Shown here: in pieces, positions 26,821 to 35,320 of the stretch
How positions within the stretch are numbered: the stretch's first letter is position 1
Layout of the letters: each line of letters opens with the position of its first letter
Assembly: GCA_964637165.1 (NCBI GenBank)
Contig: CAZWVI010000006.1
Location: 1 to 64,000 of the forward strand
Source of the DNA: CAZWVI01 sp964637165
GTDB lineage: Bacteria > Planctomycetota > UBA1135
Direction: 5' to 3'
Length of the DNA stretch: 64,000 bases
The notes under the pieces: model-generated
The model's input: only the letters and a program-made list of their open reading frames with translations
What the model was told of the DNA's origin: nothing
Databases searched by the model: none
Translations under genes and position numbers: made by a program

Positions 26821-27057
26821 TTAGCCTCCCCCAACTAATCTCACAATCTCCACCAAATCCCCCTCCTCCAACACCGTCTCAGCGTGACTTGCTCGGCGGA
26901 TCACCTGCTGGTTTATTTCCACCGCTATTCCGGGCCCGGTGGCGGCTTCCTTTTGCAAAAGCTCATCCAAGCTAAACCCTTTACGCACAGACACTTGCCT
27001 GCCGTTCAGCTGAATGTTAATGGAACTTTCTGGGGTATTTTTTTGCTGGTCAATCAT
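26821..27057 (-). CDS. thiS: Sulfur carrier protein ThiS
   Basis: A 78-residue ubiquitin-fold carrier whose C-terminal Gly-Gly (RLVGGG) is thiocarboxylated and donates sulfur to thiazole synthase. The sequence INIQLNGRQVSVRKG ... SLDELL ... VAVEIN-like strand ... LEEGDLVEIVRLVGGG follows the ThiS pattern, with a short N-terminal extension of about ten residues and one extra terminal glycine. It is upstream of thiG on the same strand. No thiamine riboswitch consensus was recognised in the 196 bp before it. Confidence 0.92.
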   Translation of the reverse strand: MIDQQKNTPESSINIQLNGRQVSVRKGFSLDELLQKEAATGPGIAVEINQQVIRRASHAETVLEEGDLVEIVRLVGGG

Positions 27058-27061
27058 CTAC

Positions 27062-27089
27062 TTGCCGACTCCCTCGGAATGGGTATTCT
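27062..27089 (+). promoter_or_regulatory. Possible promoter for the nusA leader
   Basis: TTGCCG (27062-27067) and TATTCT (27084-27089) are spaced by 16 bp. The -10 overlaps a reverse-strand TAGAAT that could serve thiS, so the site may be divergent. Assignment is by eye only. A start near 27096 would place the stem region at 27105-27147 and the terminator at 27179-27211 inside the leader. Confidence 0.3.
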
Positions 27090-27104
27090 AATGGGGTTGC
27101 CCTG

Positions 27105-27147
27105 CGTCATTCGACCCTCGGGTAGCGAGACCGGTCCTGGTCTGACG
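27105..27147 (+). ncRNA. Structured leader or small RNA upstream of nusA
   Basis: CGTC (27105-27108) can pair with GACG (27144-27147), enclosing AGACC (27128-27132) paired with GGTCT (27139-27143) and a short CCCTCGGG segment. Together with the strong terminator about 30 bp downstream it suggests either a small RNA or an attenuated nusA leader. It does not match tRNA, SRP RNA, tmRNA or any riboswitch consensus I recognise. Confidence 0.35.
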
Positions 27148-27178
27148 TGATCCGTTCTAGCGGCTTGACCGCGGGCCG

Positions 27179-27211
27179 GGTGTGCAGAATTGCTCTGCAC
27201 ACCTTTTTTTT
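27179..27211 (+). terminator. Strong intrinsic terminator or attenuator ahead of nusA
   Basis: A perfect 10-bp stem, GGTGTGCAGA and TCTGCACACC, around the loop ATTGC is followed by eight T residues. It is oriented on the plus strand and lies about 40 bp before the nusA ATG. No plus-strand gene ends here, as thiS is on the other strand, so it must end a short transcript or act as an attenuator in the nusA-infB leader. Confidence 0.85.
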
Positions 27212-27253
27212 GTTCGCCTCACCTCAGTTCAGAACCTCAACAAGCAAAATACA

Positions 27254-28339
27254 ATGCGTAAAGACGACGTCCTCCGCCTGATTGATGCCATCCACCGTGA
27301 CCGCGGTGTTGATCGTGAAATCCTATTCTGCGCCCTCGAGGAGGCCCTTGCCACTGCCACGCGCAAACGCGCCGGCATCGAGGAAGGGCTCGAGGTCAAA
27401 CTCGACCGTCGCTCAGGCCAAATGGAGGTCATCTGCACCGACGAGACCGTTGAAATTCCAAGCACCAACGACCTCGGCCGCATTGCCGCCCAGACCACCA
27501 AACAGGTGTTCATGCAAAAAATTCGCGAAGCCGAACGCGACAAGGTGCACAGTCAATTTGCCAGCCAAGTCGGCAGCATCGTCTCCGGCGTTGTCCACAA
27601 ACTTGAAGGTCCAAATACCATCATTCAACTTAGTGGCGAAACCGACGCATTGCTTCCACGCTCCGAGCGAGTTCAATCCGAGCGCCTCCACATCGGCGAC
27701 CGCGTCCGCGTCCTAATTAAAGAGGTGCGCAAAGAAGGTTCACGCGTAACAATCATCGTTTCGCGCAAAGATGACGACTTCGTGCGCAAATTATTCGAAG
27801 TTGAAGTTCCAGAAATTGCCGAGGGACACATTCGCGTTATGCGCGTCGCCCGCGACCCTGGCTATCGCTGCAAGGTTGCGGTTTACCCGATGGAACAACG
27901 CGTTGACGCAGTCGGCGCTTGCCTCGGCGTACGCGGCACCCGCATTCGCAACATCAACGATGAAGTTGGCCAAGAGAAAATTGACATCATTCAGTGGAGC
28001 GATTCACTTGAAGAATTGGTGCAAAATTCACTCAAGCCGGCAAAAGGAATCGAAGTTGACCATATCTTCTCGGATATTGAAAACCAATCAGTATTCGTGT
28101 TGGTGGCCGACGACCAAAAGCCATTAGCGATTGGAGTTGGTGGACGCAACGTGCGGCTGGCTGCACGCATCGTAGGCTGGGACATTGAAATCAAAACTCC
28201 TGGCGAATACGAAGCTGAGATTATGGAAAAGGGTGGCGATTCAGAAAACCTCGACTCTGCCCCTAATAACGACGATGCTGAATCCGTTCCTCAAGAGGAC
28301 GAATTTCCAAGTGTCCCCGCTGACGGAGAACAGGAGTAA
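27254..28339 (+). CDS. nusA: Transcription termination/antitermination factor NusA
   Basis: A 361-residue RNA-polymerase-binding factor for pausing, termination and antitermination. Order: N-terminal RNAP-binding domain (about 1-110), S1 domain (GSIVSGVVHKLEG ... ALLPRSE-like), and two KH domains (RDPGYRCKVAVYP, then GVRGTRIRNINDEVGQEKIDII). The family signature around GACLGVRGTRI is clear. It ends with an acidic tail instead of the C-terminal repeats of E. coli NusA. The ATG at 27254 is chosen over an in-frame ATG 24 codons upstream because that region contains the terminator hairpin and the protein homology begins at RKDDVLRLID. infB follows after 3 bp. No rimP gene precedes it, unlike most bacteria. 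Confidence 0.96.
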   Translation: MRKDDVLRLIDAIHRDRGVDREILFCALEEALATATRKRAGIEEGLEVKLDRRSGQMEVICTDETVEIPSTNDLGRIAAQTTKQVFMQKIREAERDKVHSQFASQVGSIVSGVVHKLEGPNTIIQLSGETDALLPRSERVQSERLHIGDRVRVLIKEVRKEGSRVTIIVSRKDDDFVRKLFEVEVPEIAEGHIRVMRVARDPGYRCKVAVYPMEQRVDAVGACLGVRGTRIRNINDEVGQEKIDIIQWSDSLEELVQNSLKPAKGIEVDHIFSDIENQSVFVLVADDQKPLAIGVGGRNVRLAARIVGWDIEIKTPGEYEAEIMEKGGDSENLDSAPNNDDAESVPQEDEFPSVPADGEQE

Positions 28340-28342
28340 AAC

Positions 28343-31042
28343 TTGTCAAACGAAAAAGTAAAAGTCTTCAAACTCGCAAAGCAGTACGGCTACAAGTCCG
28401 CTGAGTTCGTTGACGTACTTGCCAAAGTTGGTTTCCCGGTAACATCGTACCAAGCATCTATTGACGTTTGGGATATTCCAATCATTGAAGAGCGTTTGCT
28501 CCAAGGGCTACTGATAACCCACGACCAAGCGACCACCATTGAAGAGCCTGAGGCTAAAGATGACGGTGGCGACTGGAAAGTAGTCATTACCCCTCCTCCA
28601 GTTGAGGAAGAGGAAGAGGAAGAGGAAGAAGAGGCCGCTGTTGAAGCCGATCCGGTAGTTGCCGAGGAAATTGAAACCGTAGCGGAAACTGTCCCCGAAG
28701 TTGCTCTTGAAGATACCGAAGAAGTTGCGGACACTTCGCCAGCTGAAGAGATTTCCAGTGTCGATGAAAGTTCGGACGTGGAAGAAGTCGCTGCTAGCGA
28801 AAAAGAAGTAGAAGCAACAGATACTCCAACTCCAACCCCAGAAGTTGCGACAACTCCAGAGCCGATTCCAACTCCGGTTCCGGCTCCACACCCAACTCCC
28901 GAGGATATTCCGACTCCAATTCCAGCGGCTGCCCAGCAGTCCGAAAAAGGTGACGGCAAATCGCCAACAAAGGGCACTAAACCTGCCAAAGGGAAATCCA
29001 AACATGGAAAAGCTCCCAAGCCTAAGCCACGGTCTGGTGCCACCCGCGTGGGCAAGATTGACCTCGCGGCACTTGGATTAGTAAAAGCCGCCCACCAAAA
29101 AGGCCGCGGCAAAGTCACCTTCACCGATGTGCGTAACCGCGAGACTAGCCGTCGTCGCGACCAACGCACTCGCCAACGTGAACGCCTCAAATCACGCAAG
29201 GGCATGAAAAGTCAAGTGTCCACGGTCGCCCGTAAAGGTGATGTGGTTCTTGAATCTCCGGTAACGCCGAAGAGCTTTTCAACCGCCACCGGTATTGGGG
29301 TGAGTCAGTTGATGGGCAAGATGATGGGCATGGGAATGATGCCTAACATGAACACCGAACTTGATTCCGACACCATCGAGCTACTCGCCGTAGAATTTGA
29401 AATCGGCGTACGCCTCAAGGAGCAGGAATCGGTTGAAGATGCATTGATGTCTGAAATCATCGCTGTCCGCAAGCAAATTGATGATTCTGATTTAAGTGCG
29501 CGACCACCAGTCGTAGCTTTCATGGGCCACGTTGACCATGGAAAGACTTCGCTAATTGACGCAGTTCGTCAAAGTAAAGTTGTCGACGGCGAAGCTGGCG
29601 GAATCACTCAGCACATTGGTGCTTACACGGTCACTTCCAATAGCGGTCAAGACATTACTGTTATTGATACCCCGGGCCACGAAGCATTCACCGCCATGCG
29701 CGCGCGCGGCGCTAACACAACTGACTTAGCAATTTTGGTTGTGGCCGCTGACGATGGTGTGATGCCGCAAACTGAAGAAGCGGCAAATCACGCCCGCGAG
29801 GCTGGCGTTCCAGTGATTGTGGCAATCAATAAAATGGACGCAACTGGTGCAAACCCTGATCGGGTTAAAGCTGAGCTGGCCAACATTGGACTCCAAAGTG
29901 AAGAATGGGGTGGTGACGTTGGCATGATTGAAACATCAGCTTTGCGTAAAACTGGAATCGATGATTTACTTGAGCGTATTGCTCTTGAAACCGAGGTTCT
30001 TGAATTGCGCGCCCATCCTCATGGCCAAGCCCAAGGGGTGGTAATGGAAGCACTAGTTTGCGAGGGCAAGGGCAAAGTTGCCCACCTTCTTGTCCAAGAC
30101 GGCACGCTCAAGAGTGGTGACGTGATGTTGTGTGGAGATGCTTTTGGCAAAATTCGCCGCATCTACGATCACAATGGCGATGTAATTAAATCGGCTGGCC
30201 CTTCGGTACCTGTTGAAGTTCTTGGACTCAACGAAATGCCTGCGGCAGGACAAAACTTTTACGTGGTGCGCGACATGAAAGCCGCCAAAGAAGTTGCTGA
30301 GAAACGTTCGATGCTGGCACGTGAACAAGAACTCGCCCGTCAAAACGTTTCGCAGGAAGATTTCCTCGACCACATTGATGCTGCGCAACTCGAACGCTTG
30401 CGCCTAGTTGTGAAAGCTGACGTAGGTGGGTCTTTGGAAGTTCTGAAATCTTCGCTAATTGGCATCAGCAACTATGAAATTGTTGTTGATATTGCTCACA
30501 GTGGAGTTGGCGCTGTAACTGAAACCGACGTCATCTTGGCAGCAACTGCCGGCGCAACGGTTATCGCCTTTGGAGTCAAGCCTGATTCAAAAGCGCGCCG
30601 CGCAGCTGAAAAGGAACGCGTTGAAATTCTCAAGCACACCGTAATTTACGAATTAATTGAGGAAATCGAGCGACGTGTTCTTGGCAAGATGGGACCTGAA
30701 TACATCGAGGAAGAAACTGGAGAAGCCGAAGTCTTGGCACTCTTCAAGTCTTCTCGCTGGGGCACCATTGCCGGTTCAGCTATTACGTCTGGGGTAATCC
30801 GCAACTCTTCTACTGTTCGCGTTTACCGCAAAGGCAAAGAAGTCGCCAAGAACACTTTGGACTCACTGCGTCACGTTAAAGATGATGTCAAGGAAGCCAA
30901 GGCTGGTTCAGAATGTGGAATTAAGGTTCGCGGATTTGACAGCATTGAAGTTGGCGACACCATAAAAGCCTTCGACATTCGTGAAATTGCTCCAACTCTC
31001 ACTAAAGATGAGGGTGACAGTACCGCGGAACAGGCTTCCTAA
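28343..31042 (+). CDS. infB: Translation initiation factor IF-2
   Basis: An 899-residue GTPase that brings initiator tRNA to the ribosome. An IF2-N-type module lies at the start. A long low-complexity region follows (about 90-215): a Glu-rich run, then alternating Pro-Thr/Pro-Ala and Lys-rich segments. The GTPase core begins near residue 390: G1 GHVDHGKTS (395-403), G3 DTPGHEAF, G4 NKMD, G5 SALR. IF2 domains II-IV complete the C-terminus. The start is TTG at 28343 with AGGAG six bases upstream, 3 bp after the nusA stop. The insertion is long but typical of species-specific IF2 linkers. Confidence 0.97.
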   Translation: MSNEKVKVFKLAKQYGYKSAEFVDVLAKVGFPVTSYQASIDVWDIPIIEERLLQGLLITHDQATTIEEPEAKDDGGDWKVVITPPPVEEEEEEEEEEAAVEADPVVAEEIETVAETVPEVALEDTEEVADTSPAEEISSVDESSDVEEVAASEKEVEATDTPTPTPEVATTPEPIPTPVPAPHPTPEDIPTPIPAAAQQSEKGDGKSPTKGTKPAKGKSKHGKAPKPKPRSGATRVGKIDLAALGLVKAAHQKGRGKVTFTDVRNRETSRRRDQRTRQRERLKSRKGMKSQVSTVARKGDVVLESPVTPKSFSTATGIGVSQLMGKMMGMGMMPNMNTELDSDTIELLAVEFEIGVRLKEQESVEDALMSEIIAVRKQIDDSDLSARPPVVAFMGHVDHGKTSLIDAVRQSKVVDGEAGGITQHIGAYTVTSNSGQDITVIDTPGHEAFTAMRARGANTTDLAILVVAADDGVMPQTEEAANHAREAGVPVIVAINKMDATGANPDRVKAELANIGLQSEEWGGDVGMIETSALRKTGIDDLLERIALETEVLELRAHPHGQAQGVVMEALVCEGKGKVAHLLVQDGTLKSGDVMLCGDAFGKIRRIYDHNGDVIKSAGPSVPVEVLGLNEMPAAGQNFYVVRDMKAAKEVAEKRSMLAREQELARQNVSQEDFLDHIDAAQLERLRLVVKADVGGSLEVLKSSLIGISNYEIVVDIAHSGVGAVTETDVILAATAGATVIAFGVKPDSKARRAAEKERVEILKHTVIYELIEEIERRVLGKMGPEYIEEETGEAEVLALFKSSRWGTIAGSAITSGVIRNSSTVRVYRKGKEVAKNTLDSLRHVKDDVKEAKAGSECGIKVRGFDSIEVGDTIKAFDIREIAPTLTKDEGDSTAEQAS

Positions 31043-31044
31043 AG

Positions 31045-31407
31045 ATGGCTAGTGAAAGGCGGCGCAAGCAAGTTGCGCGAATGATTCAAGAAACAGTTGC
31101 GCGAATTATGCTTTTTGAAATGAGCGATCCACGCGCCACCTTCACCACCATTACCGGGGTCGAGATTAATCACGACCTCACCATTGCCAAAGTTAGTTAT
31201 TCGGTAATGGACCCAAAAGACAAGGCCAAAGTCGCCAGCATGTTAAAGCATGCCAACGGTTTTATTCGCAGTGAAGTTGCGAGTGTTGTTGACTTGCGCA
31301 CCGCTCCTCTTTTGGAGTTCGACTACGACAGTGGCGCTGAGTACACCGCCAGAATCGAGGCAATTCTTGACCAGGTTCTGCCACCTAAAGATTCGGACAA
31401 AGAATAA
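31045..31407 (+). CDS. rbfA: Ribosome-binding factor A
   Basis: A 120-residue KH-fold factor for 30S maturation (17S to 16S rRNA processing and cold adaptation). Characteristic pieces: RRRKQVARMIQETVARIM at the start, DPRATFTTITGVEINHDLTIAKVSYSV in the middle split across the beta strands, and RTAPLLEFDYDSGAEYTARIEAIL at the end. It lies 2 bp after infB, with the next ATG directly adjoining its stop, so it belongs to the nusA-infB operon as in most bacteria. Confidence 0.95.
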   Translation: MASERRRKQVARMIQETVARIMLFEMSDPRATFTTITGVEINHDLTIAKVSYSVMDPKDKAKVASMLKHANGFIRSEVASVVDLRTAPLLEFDYDSGAEYTARIEAILDQVLPPKDSDKE

Positions 31408-32151
31408 ATGGGCGCCCCTCGCCGATTGCGCCGCGCGGAAACTGTATTACGCAAACGCAGCAATCGAATCTTATTGGTTTTAGAGCGGACAATTAACGAC
31501 TTTAATCATCAAGCCGTTTTGCGCACCGCCGAAGCTTTTGGGGTGAGCAATGTTTGGATTGTCGACGACCCGCTTTGCGATGCTAGAAATGCCGCCAAGT
31601 TTCATCGTGGGGTTAGTAAAGGCGCCCATAACTGGCTAAAAATTCGCAGCTTTGAAAACCCGACCGATTGCATTGAAGCTTTGCGCGCCGCCGGCCGCAC
31701 CATCTGGGCGACGGACTTGGGCCGTGCTGCCGAATCGGTCGATCGTTCGAAGCTCAGCCCGCTGCCAGAAAAACTGGCCTTGGTAATGGGCCGCGAATCA
31801 GATGGGGTTTCCGCTGCAATGTTGGCCGCTGCTGACCGCCGTCTTTATCTACCGCTACACGGATTCACCGAATCCTTAAATTTAACGGTGGCCACGGCCT
31901 TAATGTTGCAACGATTATTTGATGCCTGTCCCGAAGCGCGCGGCGACTTAAGTAGCGATGAATTGAGTGAGATGCGAAAAGACTGGTACGCAAGATTGGC
32001 CAGTAATCCTGAACGATTGGCTGAGTTTAATACTTGGTTAGAACACCCACCAGCCGGTGATGAAGACTTACGACCTGAAGAAGAAATGCGCCGCTCGCGT
32101 ATTCCGAAAAAGTTAATTAAGCGTCAGCGCCAGCAACCAAAAAATGATTAA
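31408..32151 (+). CDS. trmH: TrmH-type tRNA 2'-O-ribose methyltransferase (SPOUT)
   Basis: A 247-residue SpoU/SPOUT methyltransferase, most like TrmH, which methylates the ribose of G18 in tRNA. Motif 1 is NDFNHQAVLRTAEAFG with the catalytic arginine, motif 2 is LALVMGRESDGVS, and motif 3 is LYLPLHGFTESLNLTVATAL, all matching the family. The C-terminus contains MRKDWYARLASNP, like the TrmH tail, plus a basic extension. Its ATG directly follows the rbfA stop. It occupies the place where truB or another RNA-modification gene often follows rbfA. Its stop overlaps cysS by 4 bp (TTAA). Confidence 0.87.
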   Translation: MGAPRRLRRAETVLRKRSNRILLVLERTINDFNHQAVLRTAEAFGVSNVWIVDDPLCDARNAAKFHRGVSKGAHNWLKIRSFENPTDCIEALRAAGRTIWATDLGRAAESVDRSKLSPLPEKLALVMGRESDGVSAAMLAAADRRLYLPLHGFTESLNLTVATALMLQRLFDACPEARGDLSSDELSEMRKDWYARLASNPERLAEFNTWLEHPPAGDEDLRPEEEMRRSRIPKKLIKRQRQQPKND

Positions 32152-33566
32152 CTGCGGTGCCAACGGATTCCGTCAGCACTATCTTCTAAAATAATTCCCG
32201 CGGCACCGAGGGCGTCGCGAATTTCATCAGATTTGGCCCAATCTTTATCGGCACGAGCTTGGCTACGTGCAGCAATAAGTTGTTCTACCTCGACATCACT
32301 TAAGCCATCGACGTTTTCTTCTGTTGGCGCAAACAATCCAAAGAGTGCATCGACGCGCGCCAGAAAAGCTAAAGCGCATTCGCTTTCTTTAGCTGGCAGT
32401 CCATCTTTTAAGAATAGGTTGCGCAGTTCGAAGACTACTGCAAGTGCCGCCGAACTATTCAAGTCTTCGGCAACACAATTCATGAATTCAATTTCTGATT
32501 TTGCGACGACTGACGAGGATACTGAAGGGGTTGTCGATGAAGCGGCTGACTGTAGGCGGCCGCGAAAATCTTGTAATGAGGCGCGGCCCTCGGCGGCCGA
32601 ACGCAAGGCATCCCAAGTGAAATTCAAGGAACCGCGATAATGGGATTTAAGAATTAAGAATCGGAAGTCTAAAGGGGTGAATCCTTTATCTATAATGTCG
32701 TCTAAAGAATATACATTACCCAAGGACTTAGACATTTTCCCGCCGTCCACTTTCAAAAATTTTGTGTGCATCCAAATTTTTGAAAATTGTTCGCCGGTGG
32801 CACATTCTGATTGAGCGATCTCACATTCGTGATGTGGAAACACGTTATCCTCGCCGCCAGTATGAATATCGAAAGACTTGCCAAGATATTTCATCGCCAT
32901 GGCACTACATTCAACGTGCCAACCGGGGAATCCATGGGCACCAAAAACAGTATCCCATTTCATGATGTGACGTTGGTCTGACTTCCACAATGCGAAATCA
33001 GCGGGATGGCGTTTTTCATCGTTCACCTGAAGGCGCGCTCCAGCCTCGAGCTCTTCGATTTTATTCCCAGACAGTGATCCGTATTGCGGATATGAATGAA
33101 CGTCGAAGTAAACATTTTCACCAACTTGATAAGCGTGTCCTTTGGCAATCAATGCTTCAACAATTTCAACCATTTCGGGAATATGGTCGGTTGCACGTGG
33201 ATAATGATGTGCTGGTATAACGCCCAACAAATTCAAGTCGTCGAAAAATTGCTTGCTGACCTTCTCAACTAATTGCCACGGGTCAAGTTGTTCCTTGCGT
33301 GCTTGAACTTCCAACTTGTCCTCACCCTCGTCGGCATCGTTTAACAAATGGCCAACGTCAGTTAAGTTCATGACTTGAGTCACATCGTAATTCAACAAAT
33401 CGAACAAACGACGTAAAAGGTCGGCGAACAAAAATGCTCGATAGTTGCCGATGTGCGGTCGTTGGTAGACGGTTGGTCCACAGTGATACATGCGAACCTG
33501 CCCCTTGCTTAAGGGTTGGAAGTCTTCGAGCTTTCGAGAAGCTGTGTTGTAGAAGCGCAACTGCAC
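32148..33566 (-). CDS. cysS: Cysteinyl-tRNA synthetase
   Basis: A 472-residue class I synthetase that charges tRNA-Cys. The zinc/cysteine-binding C29 is in YHCGPTVY, the HIGH-like motif is PHIGN (37-41), further zinc ligands are in HVECSAMA and HHECEIAQSE, and the KMSKS loop is GGKMSKSLGN (277-281). The C-terminal helical anticodon domain with DLNSSAALAV and the DxIRDAL segment ending in LEDSADGIRWH is complete. It is downstream of the LPS-kinase-like gene on the same strand with a 22-bp gap. The stop codon is shared with the convergent trmH. Confidence 0.97.
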   Translation of the reverse strand: MQLRFYNTASRKLEDFQPLSKGQVRMYHCGPTVYQRPHIGNYRAFLFADLLRRLFDLLNYDVTQVMNLTDVGHLLNDADEGEDKLEVQARKEQLDPWQLVEKVSKQFFDDLNLLGVIPAHHYPRATDHIPEMVEIVEALIAKGHAYQVGENVYFDVHSYPQYGSLSGNKIEELEAGARLQVNDEKRHPADFALWKSDQRHIMKWDTVFGAHGFPGWHVECSAMAMKYLGKSFDIHTGGEDNVFPHHECEIAQSECATGEQFSKIWMHTKFLKVDGGKMSKSLGNVYSLDDIIDKGFTPLDFRFLILKSHYRGSLNFTWDALRSAAEGRASLQDFRGRLQSAASSTTPSVSSSVVAKSEIEFMNCVAEDLNSSAALAVVFELRNLFLKDGLPAKESECALAFLARVDALFGLFAPTEENVDGLSDVEVEQLIAARSQARADKDWAKSDEIRDALGAAGIILEDSADGIRWHRS

Positions 33567-33588
33567 CGAGAGATTTTAACTTGGCTAC

Positions 33589-34260
33589 TTAGGCATCGGC
33601 AGGAACTTCTCCGCCGTGTTTGCGAAAATAGCGGCGATAGCGAGCCAGCCGCGCTTTAGATTCCACGATAGTTAGCGGTCGTCCTAGTAAACAGGCATCG
33701 GCCAAATCAATTAGCCAAACTTGCTGAGATGATTCTTGCCACAATAAATTGCCCGGATGGAGGTCGGGTGCCCAAAATCCCAATTTGAATAAATCATCGA
33801 GCAGGGTGCGGGCGGCAGACAATGCGGCTGGGTTTTCGCGGGCGGCAAATACCGTGCAGGAGTCGGCGAGTTTTTCGCTAATCAAATGTTGATACCAAAT
33901 GCCGGCATGGCGTTTTGCATAGGCCAACAGGATTTGCGGCGTGTTTACCTGATTGGCGCGCAGGGCTTCTGACAAATACACCTCCTCAGTTAGGCGGTCG
34001 GTTGAGGGGAAGCGTGCGCCGAGAAGATTTCCAAGCATGCCGCCATGAAGGTTGCGCCGCCAAATTCCTTGATGATGGGGAAATTGAATAGCACGCACCC
34101 CGCCGCGACCGCCGTCATCAAAGGGAATTGAATTCTCCTCTAAATAATCGACACCACCGGCGATCAATTGATCTTCGCAACCACCCCAATCGAGTCCCTC
34201 GCGAACCCAAAGTAGGGTTCCAGAGCAACTTAAGTCGCGGTAGTTTGCAGGCGAAGGCAC
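33589..34260 (-). CDS. Kdo/WaaP-like lipopolysaccharide core kinase
   Basis: A 223-residue protein-kinase-fold enzyme of the KdkA/WaaP (lipopolysaccharide kinase) family, expected to phosphorylate a sugar of the LPS inner core at the inner face of the cytoplasmic membrane. Visible: the N-terminal RRNLHGGMLG region, GIWYQHLIS hinge-like strand, catalytic-loop DLHPGNLL and metal-binding LIDLADA, followed by the basic ARLARYRRYFRKHG segment common in the family. The start is GTG at 34260, only 34 bp from the divergent glycosyltransferase 9 gene, which supports a shared LPS-core role. KdkA versus WaaP is not resolved. Confidence 0.82.
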   Translation of the reverse strand: MPSPANYRDLSCSGTLLWVREGLDWGGCEDQLIAGGVDYLEENSIPFDDGGRGGVRAIQFPHHQGIWRRNLHGGMLGNLLGARFPSTDRLTEEVYLSEALRANQVNTPQILLAYAKRHAGIWYQHLISEKLADSCTVFAARENPAALSAARTLLDDLFKLGFWAPDLHPGNLLWQESSQQVWLIDLADACLLGRPLTIVESKARLARYRRYFRKHGGEVPADA

Positions 34261-34294
34261 CCGGTTATTGTCTCAGAGCGGTTAATCTCTTGCC

Positions 34295-35320
34295 ATGCCA
34301 GAGTTAGCTGCCCCTCCTGCACCCGAGCACCCGCGAATTTTGCTGGTGCGGATGTCAGCAATGGGCGATATTGTTTTTGCCTTGCCTGCATTAGCTTTGC
34401 TGCGTAAATTGCTGCCCGATGCACGAATTGAATGGTTATGCGAAGACCGTCACCAAAGTTTATTATCTGAACATCCGGCAATTGACCAGCTGCATATTTT
34501 TCCGCGCAAAAGGGGCCTGATGGCGGCATTACGCAATTTGAAAAAGTTGCGGGCCTCTGGAGAATTTGATGCAATAATAGATTTTCAGGGCAATTTAAAA
34601 TCGGCGGCACATCTTTGGGCATTGAAGTCGGCGCGAAAAATTGGCCATGCAAAAACTCTTGCGCGCGAAGGCGCACACCTTTTTGTGAATGAAAAAGTTT
34701 CTGTGTCGCCGCGATTGCACCGGTCTTTACGTGACCTCAGTTTAGTGCAACAATTTCTTGGTGAATACCAAACTGATTTTAATTCAATTGTTCACCAAGC
34801 CGCCCCTTGGCCACTTACTTGCCAACGCGCAATGCCAAGTTGCGATGTCTTGCTGCATACGGCGACAACCAATTATGGCAAAGACAAAGCCTGGCCGATT
34901 CCATTTTGGGTGGAGCTAGCCAAACGATTACAGGAGGCGGGACGCGAGGTCAATCTTTTATGGACACCTGCCGAGCATGAACAAGCCGAGGCAATCGCCA
35001 CCGCTGCAAATTGTGCATTGGCTCCCAGCACCAATAGTCTCGGCGAATTAATGCAATTATGCGACGGGGCAAAATTATTAATCGGTACTGATAGTGGTCC
35101 ACTGCATTTGGCTAGCCTGCGCGGCACCAAAACAATTGGGCTATTTGGCCCGACCGATCCCGAACTTTATTCGTCTCCTGGCCCCAACAACAAGGTAATC
35201 AGTGCCCTGCCCGATGGTGTTGCGCCACCGAAACGTGACCGCAGCCAGCGCTCGCAACTAATGAATGCCATTGAGGTCGAGACTGTGCTTGCAGAAGCAA
35301 TCAGAATGTTAAACGGCTAG
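34295..35320 (+). CDS. Glycosyltransferase family 9 (heptosyltransferase-like)
   Basis: A 341-residue GT-B transferase of the WaaC/WaaF/WaaQ family, which adds heptose or a similar sugar to the lipopolysaccharide core. The start RILLVRMSAMGDIVFALPAL is diagnostic. The nucleotide-sugar-binding half contains LLIGTDSGPLHLASLRGTKTIGLFGPTDPE, which includes the GPTxP element typical of GT9. It is divergent from the LPS-kinase-like gene with almost no gap. Its stop overlaps the next convergent gene by 4 bp (CTAG). The exact acceptor is unknown. Confidence 0.9.
   Translation: MPELAAPPAPEHPRILLVRMSAMGDIVFALPALALLRKLLPDARIEWLCEDRHQSLLSEHPAIDQLHIFPRKRGLMAALRNLKKLRASGEFDAIIDFQGNLKSAAHLWALKSARKIGHAKTLAREGAHLFVNEKVSVSPRLHRSLRDLSLVQQFLGEYQTDFNSIVHQAAPWPLTCQRAMPSCDVLLHTATTNYGKDKAWPIPFWVELAKRLQEAGREVNLLWTPAEHEQAEAIATAANCALAPSTNSLGELMQLCDGAKLLIGTDSGPLHLASLRGTKTIGLFGPTDPELYSSPGPNNKVISALPDGVAPPKRDRSQRSQLMNAIEVETVLAEAIRMLNG

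Noticed and set aside
27080..27180. tRNA, SRP RNA or thiamine riboswitch upstream of nusA/thiS
   Set aside because: No T-arm GTTCGAATC-type sequence in a cloverleaf context, no GGAAGCAGCC-type SRP loop and no CTGAGA/ACCTGATCTGG thiamine-box sequence on either strand.
28390..29205. Long 271-codon minus-strand frame inside infB
   Set aside because: It is the mirror of the Glu/Pro/Thr low-complexity region of IF-2, giving Ser/Gly-rich nonsense; infB is unquestionable on the plus strand.
34230..34676. Minus-strand 148-codon frame overlapping the glycosyltransferase 9 gene
   Set aside because: It is antisense to the diagnostic GT9 N-terminus and has no family similarity.
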